Positions 1-9,885 of a stretch of 64,000 nucleotides of DNA are shown piece by piece. The notes under the pieces are model-generated. The model ran no database searches and was not told where the DNA came from. It saw nothing but the letters and a program-made list of their open reading frames with translations. Both the position numbers and the translations under genes were made by a program. The stretch lies in assembly GCF_028640845.1 (NCBI RefSeq), contig NC_080541.1, forward strand, positions 4,726,435 through 4,790,434. Direction: 5' to 3'. The DNA comes from Ahaetulla prasina. Taxonomy: Eukaryota; Chordata; Lepidosauria; Squamata; Colubridae. Position 1 is the stretch's first letter, and each line of letters starts with the position of its first letter.

Positions 1-790
1 ATCAAGGACTCTACAGTCCTCCTCGTCCAACTCACCCCTGCAAACCCCTAGTACTGATGGTGTTACCTAGCTGGATAATGAGAACTCTGCAAGAAAACAA
101 TCAAGCTCAGAGAACACCAAGGACCCCCCAATTTATTTCCTCCTCCTCCTCCTCCTCCTCCTCCTCCTCCTCCTCCTCCTCCTCCTCCTCCTCCTCCTCC
201 TCCTCCTCCTCCTCCTCCCAAACCCCATTCCCTTCTAGCACTGATGATGTTACCTAGTTGGATAATGAGACATCTGCAAACAACCAAGCTCAGAGAACAC
301 CAAGGACCCCCCAATTTATTTCCTCCTCCTCCTCCTCCTCCTCCTCCTCCTCCTCCTCCTCCTCCTCCTCCTCCTTCCAAACCCCATTCCCTTCTAGCAC
401 TGATGGTGTTACCTAGCTGGATAATGAGAACTCTGCAAGAAAACAATCAAGCTCAGAGAACACCAAGGATCCCACAATTTATTTCCTCCTCCTCCTCCTC
501 CTCCTCCTCCTCCTCCTCCTCCTCCTCCTCCTCCTCCTCCTCCCAAACCCCATTCCCTTCTAGCACTGATGGTGTTACCTAGCTGGATAATGAGAACTCT
601 GCAAGAAAACAACCAACCTCAGAGAAAACCAAGGATCCCCCCACATTTTTCCTCCTCCTCCTCCTCCTCCCTGCAGACCTCTAGCACTAGTAGTATTACC
701 TAGCTGGATAATGAAACATCTGCAAGAAAACAACCAAATCAGAGGGCCATAAGGACCCCACAGTTCAACCCTGAACTACAAATATTCTCT
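1..790 (+). repeat. TCC-rich minisatellite array (hammerhead-like family), about 4-5 units
   Basis: Units of about 170 bp repeat head to tail. Each has a conserved block (TTCTAGCACTGATG, then GTTACCTAG, GGATAATGA, TCTGCAAGAAAACAA and CTCAGAGAACACCAAGGA) followed by a pure TCC run at 138-219, 321-375, 484-543 and about 648-672. The block has the layout of a hammerhead ribozyme core, but here it is eroded (CTGATGG or CTAGTAG instead of CTGATGA, GAGA instead of GAAA). Apparent poly-Ser or poly-Gly ORFs are only TCC translation. The same family recurs at 3.5, 4.4-5.7, 12.7-13.2, 40.6, 41.1, 42.5, 44.4 and 62.3 kb. Confidence 0.85.
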
Positions 791-1310
791 ACTCTTTTGC
801 AGGTGTCTTCCTCAGATGCTAGGACACCTCTTGCAAAGCTGCCAGAAGACTGTCTTGGGTTGATGAAGTTCTTACATACCCCCGGAGAAAGATTCTTCTA
901 AGTGATAACTCTTGGCCAGCTGGCTTGTTATTTTCTCCGGCATGACAGCACACCTCCAGAGAACAAGCAAAGAGAACAATGGTGTAACAGGCAGTTGAAA
1001 AAAAGCAGTGAGTTGTTGGGGCAAGGAGCAGCTTCCCACAGGTAGAAAACCAGAATTTCAAGATGCACGTGTGATACACACCTCTTAAATCTGAGAAAGA
1101 GAATGAAGCTTTAAATGGTAGCTGATAGACTACGCAAGCAAAATAGAATATAATTCTGGGGCCCAACACTGTCTGAATTGTGTGAAGCCAAAACTGACTA
1201 TTCATAATTTGCCCTGTTTATGTTTGCAAGAGGAAATAACCGGAGGAAAACAATTTCCCCCAAATTATAGGATGACTGGTCAGAAATTTGGGTGAAATTT
1301 GGGCCGGTTT
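791..1310. other. No recognised feature
   Basis: About 500 bp of ordinary composition. I see no repeat family, coding frame or RNA gene. Confidence 0.5.
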
Positions 1311-1311
1311 A

Positions 1312-1551
1312 GCTCTGCCTGGTAAGGCCTGTTATTAAGAACACAAAGCCTGCAATTACTGCAGGTTCGAGCCCGGCCCAAGGTTGACTCAGCCTTCCAT
1401 CCTTTATAAGGTAGGTAAAATGAGGACCCAGATTGTTGGGAGGGGCAATAAGTTGACTTTGTAAATATATACAAATAGAATGAGACTATTGCCCTATACA
1501 TTGTAAGCCGCCCTGAGTCTTCGGAGAAGGGCGGGGTATAAATGTAAACAA
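1312..1551 (+). mobile_element. MIR/CORE-like SINE
   Basis: A tRNA-like B box (GGTTCGAGCC near 1363) is followed by a CORE-like middle (TAAAATGAGGACCCAGATTG). The 3' end is L2-like (GTAAGCCGCCCTGAGTCTTC, then GGCGGGGTATAAATG) with an A-rich tail. The A box is eroded. The 13,822 copy is the better reference. Such SINEs are mobilised by L2-type LINEs, which carry a similar 3' end elsewhere in this window. Confidence 0.75.
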
Positions 1552-1989
1552 AAAAAAAAAAAATCTTCTGATAAAACGAGCAGAAAATCGTTGGTAGCGG
1601 ATGATAAATACTGATCATTTTCAAGTAGTCTAAGAATCCCATTTCTTTTTACTTTGGGATGAGACAACATTTAAAGTATTGAAAGTGTTTTATACTGAGT
1701 CTCAGAAAATGCTTACCATGTAGGTGTAGACCCTTGAATAGAAAACAAACATCCAGGCTAAAAGAAATTTAGGAAACTGTTTGAGGGAACTAAACCTGAA
1801 CAGAATAGAAATAGCATATGAATTTCAAATTTCAAATTCTTGTTTTCTCCACATTTTTCTGGTCCCAAAGGAATAAAACAAAGAGGTCTCTAATTTCAGC
1901 ATGTGGTACCATGGACAGATCCAGTACTGGCAATCCAAGCTAGTCCAAGGACAGCTTCATACCATAAGCCATGAAAGTTAGATACAGTA
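1552..1989. other. No recognised feature
   Basis: AT-rich sequence between a SINE and a MITE. No feature seen. Confidence 0.45.
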
Positions 1990-1997
1990 CTATAGAG

Positions 1998-2068
1998 CAG
2001 GGTTCTCCAACCTTGGCATCTTTAAGACTTGTAGAAGTCCACAAAGTTGCCAAGGTTGGAGAACCCTG
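1998..2068. mobile_element. Palindromic hAT-type MITE, 71 bp
   Basis: The ends are inverted copies: CAGGGTTCTCCAACCTTGGC at the left and its complement at the right. The flanking 8-bp target duplications are CTATAGAG (1990-1997) and CTATAGAA (2069-2076), one mismatch. An 8-bp duplication and CAGGG ends fit hAT transposons. It is the same family as the elements at 30,318 and 35,881, but shortened in the middle. Confidence 0.75.
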
Positions 2069-2076
2069 CTATAGAA

Positions 2077-2205
2077 TACAGAATAACAGAGTTGGAAGAG
2101 ACCCTACAGGTCTTCTAATCCAACCCTCTGTTCAAGCAGAAGAAGCTGTACCATTCCAGATGAATGGCTGTCCAGGCTCTTCTTGAAAACCTCCGGTGAA
2201 GGCAG
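2077..2205 (-). mobile_element. CR1 LINE 3' end fragment
   Basis: The motif GAGTTGGAAGAGACCC and the following 120 bp are the complement of the CR1 3' end. That end encodes the last residues of ORF2 and a short 3' UTR. The copy is heavily 5'-truncated, as is usual for CR1. Confidence 0.75.
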
Positions 2206-2473
2206 AGGAGAGGAGAGCAGTGGAAATCTATGGGCCGGTCCTTGGGACAGAAGAGCCACCGCTGCTAGTGAAGCCCCACCCTAGCTCTGGGGATAAAAAG
2301 CAGGGGGCGGAGATGAATAGGTGTGGCAGACAAATATTCATCTTCAAGCCAGCTGGATTTGTTAGCCTGAAGTGAGAGAGAAACTTTTTGCTGGGGCTGC
2401 TGATGCTCCTAATAAAGGAATCATTGATTTAACTGCAGAGGGTTTGTCATGTTTGCGGAACTGGGTCAGAACA
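2206..2473 (+). mobile_element. Probable LTR fragment
   Basis: It has a TATA-like GGGATAAAAAGC at about 2288, a polyadenylation signal AATAAA at about 2410 and a CA-type end (GGGTCAGAACA) at 2473. This resembles the promoter and 3' part of an LTR. The 5' edge and a target duplication could not be found, so it may be 5'-truncated. Confidence 0.4.
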
Positions 2474-2574
2474 GTTCTCTAATGGGTTGAATTGCTCACA
2501 GAATTCTACAGCTCTCTTTGAATAATAGCCAGGCAGCAAACTTTCCTTAAATCTATCATTTAAATAGGAGTCAG

Positions 2575-3186
2575 CCGTGTACAGCAGCTGCCAAAAAAGC
2601 CAACACAATTCTGGGCTCCATAAACAGAGGGATAGAATCAAGATCACGTGAAGTGTTAGTACCACTTTATAATGCCTTGGTAAGGCCACACTTGGAATAT
2701 TGCATCCAGTTTCGGTCGCCACGATGTAGAAAAGATGTGGAGACTCTAGAAAGAGTGCAGAGAAGAGCAACAAAGATGATTAGAGGACTGGAGGCTAAAA
2801 CACATGAAGAACGGTTGCAGGAACTGGGCATGTCTAGTTTAATGAAAAGAAGGACTAGGGGAGACATGATAGCAGTGTTACAATATCTCAGGGGCTGCCA
2901 CAAAGAAGAGGGAGTCAAGCTATTCTCCAAAGCACCTGAGGGCAGGACCAGAAGCAATGGGTGGAAACTGATCAAGGAGAGAAGCATCTTAAAACTAAGT
3001 AGAAATTTGCTGACAGTCAAAGCAATTAATCAGTGGAACAACTTGCTTGCAGAAGTTGTGAACGCTCTAACACTGGAGATGTTGGATAACAATTTGTCTG
3101 AAATGGTGTAGGGTTTCCTGCCTGAGCAGAGGGTTGGACTAAAAGACCTCTAAGGTCCCTTCCAGCTCGATTATTCTATTCTACAT
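2575..3186 (+). pseudogene. CR1 LINE ORF2 C-terminal remnant and 3' UTR
   Basis: A frame open at 2653-3111 gives a 152-residue remnant typical of the CR1 ORF2 C-terminus. Motifs in order are [82 protein letters not shown] and LEMLDNNLSEMV, followed by the stop. The catalytic reverse transcriptase core is missing, so it is a dead 5'-truncated copy. The usual 3' UTR (GGTTTCCTGCCTGAGCAG to TTCCAGCTC) follows. Confidence 0.9.
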
Positions 3187-3525
3187 TTTATTACAACTCA
3201 TTTATTCTCTTTAATCCAGCCATTTTGATCGTTTGTAATCCTGATCAGCGCTAGGTGTTCTCGCAAGTCTCTTTCATCTCCGACTTTCTAATAATTCTGC
3301 AGTGAAATCATACAGGCAGGCTGCTCTCTCATGCGGTGCTAAACTCTAAACTTGGATTTTTTTAAAAAAAATAAATCAGTTGTGATGTACCAGTTTTCCA
3401 TCACCTACTGATCCACAAATCACTTCCTGAGCTTAAAAAGCAGCTCAGTGAGATAACCTGCTGAAAGGCAGTTTATGCATTTAACTTCTGACAGAAGAGA
3501 ATAGATGTCCCTGGGGCTGAACTGC
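3187..3525. other. No recognised feature
   Basis: Nothing identifiable apart from a short A-rich stretch near 3365. Confidence 0.45.
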
Positions 3526-3660
3526 CAAGTCCTTGGTGTTCTCTGAGATTGGTTGTTTTCTTGCACACGTTTCTTTACACAACTAGGCAATGTCACCAGG
3601 GTGGCTGAGGGTGGGGGGTCGCTCTTCGTTTATACCCAGTGACTTGCCCTGCCAGTGTTG
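3526..3660 (-). repeat. Degraded unit of the hammerhead-like repeat family
   Basis: Read on the minus strand it has the family order: CACCAGGGTGGCTGAG-side flank, GTTGTGTAAAGAAACGTG and TGCAAGAAAACAACC. The catalytic-type core is badly eroded. Confidence 0.6.
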
Positions 3661-3698
3661 GTAGGGATTCTTTCTCAGAGGTTTCGAATTAGAGTATT

Positions 3699-4273
3699 TG
3701 TCGTGTCCCACTCCTCCGCTGACGGCTGGGTCAGGGAAATCTGAATCAGGTTTGCCTCTGCAGCTCTGCCCAAAGTCCTAGCAAAGTCCTCAGAGCAGGC
3801 AGGAGACCAGTAAGTGACTTCAGCAAGATAAGTTCGACTTTGCCTGACTCAGAGAATGCCAGAAAGCAGATCCTTTATATAGGCCATGGGGTGTGGCTCC
3901 ATGACTCAGCACTCATTAAGGCCTGCCCCTCCCTTCCTTCTGTTGCCTCCGCCTATCCAGTCTTCTGATGCGAGGGTCACTCCAATCAGCAGCTGTTGGA
4001 AATAAACTTTCCTCAGGCTCACATGCTGTGGAGGAGGGGGAGGGGTCTAGCTGCTCCGTTTGCCTGGGCATGGAGCCAGGGCTGGGGCCGGGGGGTGCTC
4101 CCTCCTCTGCAGCCTGCTTGGGCATGGAGCCAGGGCTGGGGCCGGGAGGTGCCCCCTCCTCTGCAGCTTGTCTGGGCATGGAGCCAGGACTGGGGCCAGG
4201 AGGCATACATTCCTCCGTGTTCGGGAGCAGATAAGAAGGCCCCGGCTGCGGTGAGAGCGGACAAGACACAACA
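3699..4273 (-). mobile_element. Solo LTR (copy A)
   Basis: A 575-bp element. On the minus strand it starts TGTTGTGTC and ends GACACGACA, with perfect 5-bp target duplications GTATT at 3694-3698 and 4274-4278. A TATA box (CCTATATAAAGG, about 3876) lies in mid-element. From the TGTTGTG edge a frame is open for about 118 codons (to 3916). It is Pro/Ser/Glu-rich, has three PPGPSPGSMP-like repeats and ends DRRRQQKEGRGRP. No internal retrotransposon region adjoins it. The superfamily (Ty3/Gypsy or endogenous retrovirus) is undecided. Confidence 0.9.
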
Positions 4274-4439
4274 GTATTGTTTTCTGCTTGGTGGTTTGTC
4301 TGGTGTTAACCCCGGCTTATCTGGGTGTAGGCTGCTGGAGACGATGATCTGGTTTTGTCGTCTTTTTTCTTAGCTTTTTACTGTCTGTTGTCTCGCGCTC
4401 CCATCAACGCTGAAAGGGCAAGCTACTACGTGTAAACAG

Positions 4440-5720
4440 GGAGAAAACTCCGCACTCCCTGATTATGTTACCTAGTTAGGTTGTAAAACGTCTGCAACCC
4501 ATATTATCAAGCTCAGAGAGCACCAAGAAGCCCTGTTTTCCCCCTCTTCCTCCTCTTCCCCTCTTCTTCTTCCTCCTCCTATTCTTCTCTGCAAACCCCA
4601 CTTCCTTCTAGCACAGATGTACCAAGAATCTTATAGTCATTCTCCTCCTCCTCCTCCTCTTCCTCCTCCTCCTCCTCCTCCTCTCCTCCTCTTCCCCTCT
4701 TCTTCCTCCTCCTCTTCTCTGCAAACCCCACTTCCTTCTAGCACTGATGCACCAAGAACTCCATAGTCATTCTCTTCCTCCTCCTCCTCTTCCACTTCCT
4801 CCTCCTCTCTTCCTCTTCCTCCCACTCTTCCTCCTCTTCCCCCTCCTCTCTGCAAAACCCACTTCCTTCTAGCACTGATGCACCAAGAACCTTGTAGTCA
4901 TTCTCCTCCTCCTCCTCCTCCTCCTTCTCCTCTTCCCCTCTTCTTCCTCCTCCTCTTCTCTGCAAACCCCACTTCCTTCTAGCACTGATGCACCAAGAAC
5001 CCCATAGTCATTTGCCTCTTCCACTTCCTCCTCCACTTCTTCCTCCTCTCTTCCTCTTCCTCCCCTCTTCCTCCTCTTCCCCCTCCTCTCTGCTACCCCC
5101 CCCTCCTTCTTGCACTGCTGCACCAAGAACTCCATAGTCATTCGCCTCTTCCACTTCCTCCTCCACTTCCTCCTCCTCTCCTCTTCCTCCCCCTCTTCCT
5201 CCTTTTCCCCCTCCTCTCTGCAAACCCCACTTCCTTCTAGCACTGATGCACCAAGAACCCCATAGTCATTTGCCTCTTCCACTTCCTCCTCCACTTCCTC
5301 CTCCTTTCTTCCTCTTCCTCCCCTCTTCCTCCTCTTCCCCCTCCTCTCTGCAAACCCCACTTCCTTCTAGCACTGATGCACCAAGAACTCCATAGTCATT
5401 CTCCTCCTCTTCCTCCTCCACTTCCTCCTCTCTTCCTCTTCCTCCCCTCTTCCTCCTCTTCCCCTCCTCTCTGCAAACCCCACTTCCTTCTAGCACTGAT
5501 GCACCAAGAACCCCATAGTCATTTGCCTCTTCCACTTCCTCCTCCACTTCCTCCTCTCTTCCTCTTCCTCCCCTCTTCCTCCTCTTCCCCCTCCTCTCTG
5601 CAAACCCCACTTCCTTCTAGCACTGATGCACCAAGAACCCCATAGTCATCCTCCTCCTCCTCCTCCTCCTCCTCCTTCTCCTCCTCCTCCTCCTCCTCCT
5701 CCACCACCACCACCATCATA
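4440..5720 (+). repeat. CT-rich minisatellite, about 9 units of about 125 bp
   Basis: The first unit (about 4458-4540) keeps the longer family form with GTTACCTAGTTAGG and AAAACGTCTGCAA. Later units are shortened: TTCTAGCACTGATG runs directly into CACCAAGAAC, so the ribozyme-like core is gone. Unit starts are near 4612, 4741, 4878, 4982, 5114, 5240, 5370, 5494 and 5620. Each unit then has a variable TCC/TTCC tract, and the array ends in TCC plus CAC runs at 5648-5715. The Glu/Arg/Lys ORFs on the minus strand are translations of the tract. Confidence 0.85.
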
Positions 5721-6211
5721 CATAAACGCATCATCAATCTATCCATATCTTGTCCTTTTGTTGCATCTCAAAGAGATCCATACAGTATATTTGTAATGTG
5801 TACCTACATAATCCTGACCTCACAGCTGGACTGGGTCAAAACCTGTCTTCAAAATAAACCAAAGACAAGGCTTGAATAAACAAATGAATTGATTCTTTTT
5901 ACGATCAGATGCTTATTACAAAACACATCTGTTTTATTTAAACTTCAGATGCCGTAAAGGCATTTCAAGCACTGGACAAAATACCGGTCAGCTTTCTATG
6001 GAATCTCTCATGTTCCCGTCACCCTTAAATTATTTTAATTTGCAGAAGAAGAAATTTGCAAAATGAATAAATAAATAAATGAAAGAACAGATTCCTCTTC
6101 CCTGCAGTACCAATTTTACAACACAATTTTAGTAAAGATTCTTCCAGGAGGCGACTCATGTTCTGGAATTATTTTAAAACTCTCAAATTAACCATTTCTA
6201 TTCTTTAAATA
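5721..6211. other. No recognised feature
   Basis: AT-rich unique-looking sequence with a short AATA run at about 6068-6080. No gene seen. Confidence 0.45.
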
Positions 6212-6213
6212 AA

Positions 6214-6572
6214 GGGACGTGGTGGCTCAGGGGCTAAGACATTGAGCTTGTCGATCAAAAGGTCGGCAGCTCAGCGGTTCGAATCCCTAGTGCTGCCGTG
6301 TAACGGGGTGAGCTCCTGTTACTTGTCCCAGCTTCTGCCAACCTAGCAGTTCGAAAGCAGGTAAAAAATGCAAGTAGAAAAATAGGGACTACTTTTGGTG
6401 GGAAGGTAACAGCGTTCCATGCGCCTTTGGCGTTGAGTCATGCCGGCCACATGACCACAGAGACATCTTCGGACAGCGCTGGCTCTTCAGCTTTGAAACG
6501 GAGATGAGCACCGCCCCCTAGAGTTGGCAACGACTAGCACGTATGTGCGAGGGGAACCTTTACCTTTACCTT
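6214..6572 (+). mobile_element. Sauria-type SINE
   Basis: A tRNA-derived head carries an A box (GTGGCTCAGGGG) and a B box (GCGGTTCGAATCCC). A conserved body follows (CCAGCTTCTGCCAACCTAGC). The tail GAGTTGGCAACGACTAGC resembles the Bov-B LINE 3' end and finishes in ACCTTTACC repeats. Length is about 359 bp and it looks full length. Mobilisation by Bov-B is inferred from the shared tail; a Bov-B end is present at 26.5 kb. Confidence 0.88.
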
Positions 6573-7016
6573 ATTGTTTAAATATTTAACAGCAAGCCTA
6601 GACCTTCCCCCCAAAAAAACCCACAAAACAAAACATTATTCTGGACTATTTCCAGACGGGCAACCACTTCCTTATTCCATCCAAAGGAGACTGGAGATAA
6701 TTAACTAGGGCAGAAAAGAAAATTGAAATAATACCCATCTTACACTGCATATCCTTTAAGGCGTGCCTTCCATGATAACAGAGTAACAGAGGCAGAAGGG
6801 GCCTTGGAGGTCTTCTAGTCCAACCCCCTGACCTATAGCAGGAAACCCTTTACCGTGCCAGGCAAGCGGTGGTCCCGTCTTTCCTTAAAAGCCTCCGGGG
6901 GTTGGAGCACCCACAACTGCAGGAGACAAACTATTTCATTGATTAATTACTCTCCTTGTCAGAAAAGTTATCCTTACTTCTAGGTTGGATCTCTCTTTCT
7001 TAAGCTTCCACCCATT

Positions 7017-7930
7017 TGTTGTGACCCAGGCCCCAGTAGGTAGTAGGAAACTCAGTCGGTGTAAAAACAAACAAACTTTATTCGAACATCTGAGAATTAC
7101 TTCATTCTCAGTGTAATTCACGTAAATTAAAGCAAATTCCTCCCAACACAAATTCCTCAGTCCTATCACCAACCTTGGTCCAATTAGGCGAACTACCAAA
7201 GGCCTTTCTTGGCAAAAGTTTAAAAGACACCGATACAAAACAAATCCATCAAGACAAAGCTATCAACGTTGTTTTCCGGCAAAGCCCAAATGCCGTTGCT
7301 GGTCTTTTAGAATAGAATAGAATAGAATAGAATAGAATAGAATAGAATAGAATAGAATAGAATAGAATAGAATAGAATAGAATAGAATTTTTATTGGCCA
7401 AGTGTGATTGGACACACAAGGAATTTGTCTTGGTGCATAGGCTCTCGGTGTACATAAAAGGAATAGAATAGAATAGAATAGAATAGAATAGAATAGAATA
7501 GAATAGAATAGAATAGAATAGAATAGAATAGAATAGAATAGAATAGAATTTTTATTGGCCAAGTGTGATTGGACACACAAGGAATTTGTCTTGGTGCATA
7601 TGCTCTCATATTTTAAGCCTTATGGGAGGGGCCAATTATCTCTTGGCCCTACTCCTGAGTCATCCTCTTTGCTTCAGCTGCTCTTGCCTTCTGGCAGCTC
7701 TTCTCATGCGTGCATTAGGAACAGGCTCCTCCTGTTCCTCTGCCTCACTACTATCAGTCTCTGGAGGCTCTGGAGTTCGCACCTCACTCCCCGATGGCCC
7801 CGGCCCCACCTCTGCCTCTGAACCAGAGCCCTCATCCAGGCCTTCCCCAGCCTCCAGGATTGGCCCACACTCTTCCTCAGCCTCATCACTCTCTGTTGCC
7901 AGATCTGCAGCCTGTTGGTGGACCACAACA
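7017..7930 (-). mobile_element. Solo LTR (copy H), itself carrying LINE tails
   Basis: On the minus strand it starts TGTTGTGGTC (7930) and ends TCACAACA (7017). Perfect 5-bp duplications CCATT lie at 7012-7016 and 7931-7935. From the first edge a frame is open for 90 codons to 7660. It is acidic (ATESDEAEEECGP, GSGSEAEVGPGPSG) with a basic end (RMRRAARRQEQLKQRG). The U3 region lies before a polyadenylation-like region near 7078. About 300 bp at 7308-7607 are a later insertion of pentamer-tailed LINE ends. Without that insert the LTR is about 610 bp, close to sister copy G. Confidence 0.88.
7308..7607 (-). repeat. Two LINE 3' tails with (TAGAA)n runs
   Basis: Two tandem copies of the same module: a pure TAGAA run (7308-7388 and 7462-7549), then the complement of a LINE 3' end (TTTTATTGGCCAAGTGTGAT to TGGTGCATATGCTCTC). 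It is the same 3' end as in the LINEs at 37.1, 46.8 and 53.5 kb, read in the opposite direction. It interrupts LTR H. Confidence 0.85.
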
Positions 7931-8046
7931 CCATTACTTCTTCTCCTGCTGTCTGGTGCCCTAGAGAATAAACCAATCCCCTTTTCTCTGTGACAACCCT
8001 GATCTCTCAAGTACTGGAAGACAGTTAGAATGTCCCACCTAATCCT

Positions 8047-8425
8047 TCCATTCCCCCACCATCCTGTCAGAGCTGAAGAAGTTTCTTGGATGAGAAGTGA
8101 AATGTCTTCAAAAGAAAAAAAACAAGGAAGTCCAGTTGCCTCTTGAAAAAAAGCACCTTTGGGACAACCATGACCTGGATGACTGAGAATCTCTACAGAC
8201 TTTTAGCTATGCAATTTGGGATGAACACCCTTCAAATGGTGTGGGAGTAGGAATGGATTTCCAGAGGGAAAAAAAAAGCAGACTACAGGAACCATTTTCA
8301 CCACTCAGGTGACCCTGAGGACACAGATAAGCCTCCAAGCAGCCTCAATGACCCTCTAAAAGGATGCAAATGACCATCTGTCTGCAAGGAATATAAATCC
8401 TTCCCTTCCCCACCATAGTTCTTGG
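8047..8425 (+). mobile_element. Penelope-like element terminal repeats (non-coding)
   Basis: Blocks CATCCTGTCAGAGCTGAAGA, GAAATGTCTTCAAAAG and GGAAGTCCAGTTGCCTCTTG match the non-coding end of the PLE at 14.5 kb. A second block (8281-8410) repeats the CACTCAGGTGACCCTGA to CAAGGAATATAAATCC part. The block order fits the tandem terminal-repeat structure of PLEs. A hammerhead-like core lies at 8073-8106. Confidence 0.7.
8073..8106 (+). ncRNA. Hammerhead ribozyme-like core in PLE repeat
   Basis: CTGAAGA (8073-8079; consensus CUGANGA) is followed by a hairpin in which GTTTCT (8081-8086) pairs with AGAAGT (8093-8098) around loop TGGATG. GAAATGTC (8099-8106) follows, fitting the GAAA plus UH cleavage segment (GUC). 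Stem III would be only AU/GU, as in minimal type-I hammerheads that work as dimers. Stem I is weak: three pairs, one of them a wobble. Hammerheads are reported in PLE terminal repeats. Activity is not shown. Confidence 0.5.
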
Positions 8426-8435
8426 TTGACTCTCC

Positions 8436-9090
8436 CTTTAATAATCAGAATAACAGTGTTGGAAGGGACCTTGTAGGTCATCTAGTCCAAACCCCCACAA
8501 GCAGAAGACTCTACACCATTTCTTACAAATGGCAATCCAATCTCCCCTTAAAAGCTTCCAGTGATGAAGCTCTCACAACTTCCGAAGGCAACTTCTGGTC
8601 CATGGGTTGATTGTTCTCACTGTCAGAAAATTTCCCCTTATTTCCAGGTTGAATGTCTCCTTGGTCAGTTTCCATCCATTATTCCTTGTCTGGCCTTCAG
8701 GTGCCTTGGAAAATAGCTTGAACCCCTTCCTCCTCTCTGGGGATGCCCCTCAAATATTGGAAGATGGCTATCATGTCTCCCCTGGTCCTTCTCTTCACTA
8801 GACTAGCCAGGTCCAGTTTCTGCAACGTTCAATGTATGTTTTATCCTCCACTCCCCTAGTGTCAACATCTTTTTTACATCGTGGCGACCAAAAATGGATG
8901 CAGTATTCTAGGTGTGGTCTTACTAAGGCTTTATAGAGAGGTATTAGTACCTCCCTTACTAAGGCTTTATAGAGAGGTATTAGTACCTCCCTTGATCTTG
9001 ATTGTATCCCTCTCTTAATGCAATTTAGGATTGGATTGGCTTTTTTGGCTGCCACTACACAAGGAACATTGTTTGTTGTTTTGTCTTCTA
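8436..9090 (-). mobile_element. CR1 LINE 3' part
   Basis: It begins at the 3' UTR (CAGTGTTGGAAGGGACCTTG) and extends back through the ORF2 C-terminus to the region encoding a YCIHFWSPRCKKDV-type motif. A 36-bp direct duplication (8920-8955 and 8956-8991) lies inside. Broken coding frames show it is dead. Confidence 0.85.
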
Positions 9091-9215
9091 ATGCTTTGGA
9101 AAACATGTTGACCCCCCTCTTCTCTGTGGCAGCCCCTCAAATATTGGAAGACGGCTATCCTGTCTCCCCTGGTCCTTCTCTTCACTAGACTAGCCAGGCC
9201 CAGTTCCTATATCCA
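9091..9215 (-). mobile_element. Second CR1 fragment
   Basis: Starting at GCTTTGGAAAACATGTTGAC the sequence repeats a CR1 portion already seen at about 8700-8820. A separate CR1 copy is therefore joined to the preceding one. Confidence 0.7.
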
Positions 9216-9884
9216 TTGTTCATGGATCCACTGCCAATGGTTTTGTTTATTTATTAAGTTATTGTGACTCGGTAATCTGCAAATGCCCCTTGTTTGGGTG
9301 ACTCCATCAATTGAGTGGAGCCAGAAAATGGGTTCGTTCGCAAACCAAGTGGTGTGTGTGTTGCCCCAAAGCTTTCACTGGGACCCACCATGGTTCAAAT
9401 AATACTTTAAAGCAGCCTGCCCATTTTTAATTTAAAGCACCTTTACTAGAAAGAAAACCAGTGGTATTCCATTCTGCCTTGGCGCATAGCGCCATTGGAT
9501 ATAGAATTCTGGGATGTTGCAAACATTAAATGCTAGGAGAAAAATCTTACAAAAATAAATGGCCCCATGCCAGCAGATTATGATGCTAGGCTGCACCATT
9601 TATTAAAAATAAAACAATCTTGGGAGCAAAGAATGATTTTTTAATAACATGTATTCTGCTAATTTGCCAACACGGGGCTGTTTCCCTAAGACTGTTTTTT
9701 TTCCATTTAACAATTTTTTTAAAAAAATGTTTGAACATAACGGATATGCTAAAAAGGAAGGAGTTACCTGCAGGGAAATTTCTTTTCCCAAATGGGTGTT
9801 TTAAATGAGAAAGATGGTACATGTCCTACAGGGACGCTTTAAGTTTATGCTATTATTATTGTTGTTGTTGTTATTGTTATTTAT
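9216..9884. other. No recognised gene; short TTG/TTA repeats at the end
   Basis: Unique-looking AT-rich DNA. At about 9850-9900 there are (TTG)n and (TTTA)n runs that form the microsatellite tail of the adjacent L2-like LINE. Confidence 0.45.
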
Positions 9885-9885
9885 T

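Larger units (their letters stand above)
6776..8046 (-). mobile_element. CR1 LINE 3' part, split by a solo LTR
   Basis: CR1 sequence runs from 6776 to 7016 and resumes at 7936 (ACTTCTTCTCCTGC), continuing to about 8046. The gap is exactly the LTR at 7017-7930 with CCATT duplicated on both sides, so the CR1 is older. Coding remnants on the minus strand include NGWKL-type residues broken by the insertion. Confidence 0.85.

Noticed and set aside
4637..5610. Glu/Arg-rich repetitive protein with an ANDYGVLGASVLEGSG motif
   Set aside because: The motif is the minus-strand translation of a minisatellite unit; frames break between units.
4612..5640. CRISPR-like regular array
   Set aside because: The spacers are low-complexity TCC variants, units are too long, and the host is a vertebrate.
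6214..6300. tRNA gene
   Set aside because: A and B boxes belong to a SINE head; no cloverleaf or CCA-side stem fits, and the SINE body follows.
7660..8010. 116-codon acidic host protein
   Set aside because: It is the edge frame of solo LTR H plus read-through from the flanking CR1.
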